NCBI GenBank assembly: GCA_937901105.1
Contig: CALCHD010000190.1
Location: 1-6,739, forward strand
Direction: 5' to 3'
DNA: 6,739 nucleotides
Origin: an uncultured Bacteroidales bacterium
GTDB lineage: Bacteria; Bacteroidota; Bacteroidia; Bacteroidales; UBA932
Shown here: one piece after another, positions 5,017 through 6,739 of the stretch
Position numbering within the stretch: position 1 is the stretch's first letter
How the letters are laid out: the number at the start of each line of letters is the position of its first letter
Program-made: the position numbers and the translations under genes
Notes under the pieces: generated by a model
What the model was told of the DNA's origin: nothing
Databases searched by the model: none
The model's input: only the letters and a program-made list of their open reading frames with translations

Positions 5017-6739
5017 ATGAATAAGAACACGGTTATTGGTTTTGTACTCATTGGTCTGATCCTGTTTGGATTCAGCTGGTACAACACCAAGCAATTCAAC
5101 GAACAGGAGAGAGCGAGATTTGTAGCAGATTCAGTTGCTCAGGCGGAGGCACTAAAGAATGCCCCTAAAGTGGATTCAGTAATTTTGGCCTTGAATGACA
5201 GCGTGGCAAAGGCGCAGGTGGCCCAGGCTTATGCTGCACCAGTTTACAAGGATTCATTGTTGGAGCAGGCAAGCAAGGCTCAGGAGGAGTTCTTCACTTT
5301 GGAGAACGGCAAGATTAAGGTTACCTTCACATCTAAAGGTGCACAGGCTTCACAGGTACTGGTTAAAGACTACTATACCCACGACAGCCTTGACCTTTAC
5401 CTTGTAAGAAAAGGTGCAAGCAATTTTGCAATTGACTTCTACACCGACCAGCAGATTTCAACAGCAGACTTCAACTTTACAAAAGTTGCAGAGTCTGACA
5501 CATCACTTACATTCAGACTTCCTTTTGGAGAGAGTGCCTACATTGAGCATGAGTATACCCTTGCTCCCGACGAGTATATGGTTGACTTCAGCTTGAGAAT
5601 GGTTGGAATGGACAAATATATCTCAAGAAAGTCCGGTGTGGCAGTAGACTGGAATCTTGACATCCCTAGACTTGAGAGAGGCTACGAGAACGAGAAGAAC
5701 TACTCTACAATTGCATACAAGTTCCCTGGCGATGAGAAAGTGGAGGACCTTGGCTTGAGAAAGGCAGATTCAAAAGAGGAGATCTCTACAAAGGTTGAGT
5801 GGTTTGCATTCCAGCAGCAGTTCTTCTCTGCAATCATGCTTGCAAAGAATGACTTTGAGAGTGGCAAGCTTTCATACAAGTTCTATGACGTATCTGATGC
5901 AGACATGAGGCTTATGGACTGTAATGCCCAGATGAATCTGGAGTATTCAGCTGCACCTGTAGTTGAGTATCCTTTCAGCTTCTACTATGGTCCTAACCTA
6001 TACAAGGAACTTAAGAGCTATGGTTATGGATTTGAGAAGATTGTACCTCTAGGCGGATGGCTTATCGGATGGATCAACAGAGTAATCATCATCAACTTCT
6101 TTGATTATTTGAGCCGATTCATCTCAAACTTTGGTATCATCATCCTTCTTATGACCATTGCAATCAAACTGTTGATTTCACCTCTTACACTCAAATCATA
6201 TATCTCTTCTGCAAAGATGAGGGTATTGAAGCCGGAGATTGACAAGATCAATGAGAAATATCCTAAGCAGGAGGATGCAATGAAGAAACAGCAGGAGATT
6301 ATGATGCTCTACAGCAAATATGGCGCAAGCCCCATGGGTGGCTGTCTACCCATGCTCATACAGATGCCTGTGTTCATCGCAATGTTCAACTTTGTGCCCA
6401 ACGCCATCGAGCTCCGTCAGCAAAGCTTCTTGTGGGCGAACGACCTCTCGACCTACGACGACGTAATCAGCTGGGGAACATCAATCTGGCCCTTCGGCAA
6501 CCACATCAGCCTCTTCTGTCTGCTCTTCTGCCTTGTACAGATTGCAAACACATACTACACCTCGAAGATGCAGCCCAATATGGGTGGCTCGCCCGAGCAG
6601 GAGCAGCAGATGAAAGTTATGCGTTGGATGATGTATCTGATGCCCATCATCTTCTTCTTCATCTTCAACGACTACTCGGCAGGACTCAACTACTATTACT
6701 TCCTCTCAACACTCATCAGCGTAGGAATATTCATCTATC
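5017..6739 (+). CDS. yidC: Membrane protein insertase YidC (3' end beyond window)
   Basis: The reading frame is open for 574 codons from the ATG at 5017 to the window edge, so the C-terminus is missing, probably a few dozen residues. YidC inserts and folds inner-membrane proteins alone or with SecYEG. Residues 4-20 form the first membrane span, as in Gram-negative YidC. A large periplasmic beta-sandwich domain covers about 90-325. The conserved insertase core begins near 340. GIIILLMTIAIKLLISPLTL (373-392) carries Lys384 at the position of the essential groove Arg of E. coli (R366), by my alignment. AKMRVLKPEI (399-408) starts the cytoplasmic coiled hairpin. GGCLPMLIQMPVFIAMFNF (441-459) is the family signature. 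Further spans are at about 495-511, 537-551 and 557 onward. The leader is A-rich (AATAAAAAAACAAT). Codon choice changes sharply from about codon 437 onward (see findings). Confidence 0.96.
   Translation, partial: MNKNTVIGFVLIGLILFGFSWYNTKQFNEQERARFVADSVAQAEALKNAPKVDSVILALNDSVAKAQVAQAYAAPVYKDSLLEQASKAQEEFFTLENGKIKVTFTSKGAQASQVLVKDYYTHDSLDLYLVRKGASNFAIDFYTDQQISTADFNFTKVAESDTSLTFRLPFGESAYIEHEYTLAPDEYMVDFSLRMVGMDKYISRKSGVAVDWNLDIPRLERGYENEKNYSTIAYKFPGDEKVEDLGLRKADSKEEISTKVEWFAFQQQFFSAIMLAKNDFESGKLSYKFYDVSDADMRLMDCNAQMNLEYSAAPVVEYPFSFYYGPNLYKELKSYGYGFEKIVPLGGWLIGWINRVIIINFFDYLSRFISNFGIIILLMTIAIKLLISPLTLKSYISSAKMRVLKPEIDKINEKYPKQEDAMKKQQEIMMLYSKYGASPMGGCLPMLIQMPVFIAMFNFVPNAIELRQQSFLWANDLSTYDDVISWGTSIWPFGNHISLFCLLFCLVQIANTYYTSKMQPNMGGSPEQEQQMKVMRWMMYLMPIIFFFIFNDYSAGLNYYYFLSTLISVGIFIY

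Overview
The window looks like chromosomal DNA from a member of the Bacteroidota, most likely order Bacteroidales. The 23S tail and the 5S are of the Bacteroidetes type. TrmD carries Bacteroidales-style stretches (for example LCGHYKGIDHRIREHL and SALSDCFQDNLL). Three genes are preceded by perfect matches to the Bacteroidetes -7 promoter element TAnnTTTG, and the genes lack obvious Shine-Dalgarno sequences at a usable distance. I cannot name a genus.

Layout from left to right. Positions 1 to about 296 are the 3' end of a 23S rRNA, followed by a spacer without tRNA genes that can fold into a closed structure, a 5S rRNA (about 425-537) and a strong intrinsic terminator (541-575) that ends the rrn operon. 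Positions 576-1066 hold no confident large gene. They contain a doubtful reverse-strand ORF, a perfect 10-bp inverted repeat, a possible 39-residue single-pass membrane protein (891-1010) and a promoter-like element. Next is agcS (1067-2467, +), a sodium:alanine/glycine symporter. It converges with trmD (2490-3167, -), the tRNA m1G37 methyltransferase. The likely trmD terminator lies inside the 3' coding end of agcS. trmD diverges from a DUF349-repeat coiled-coil protein (3279-5000, +), and the two share a compact intergenic region with back-to-back promoters bearing the same -7 box. The DUF349 gene is followed after 16 bp by yidC (5017 to beyond the window end, +), the membrane protein insertase, and the two are probably cotranscribed.

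Most genes are housekeeping: ribosomal RNA, tRNA modification needed for reading-frame maintenance, membrane protein insertion and amino-acid uptake. I see no mobile element, CRISPR array or defence system. The most interesting points are regulatory or evolutionary: the terminator embedded antisense in agcS, the symmetric divergent promoter pair, the abrupt codon-usage switch in the last quarter of yidC, the small membrane ORF behind an inverted repeat, and the enclosed spacer structure upstream of 5S.
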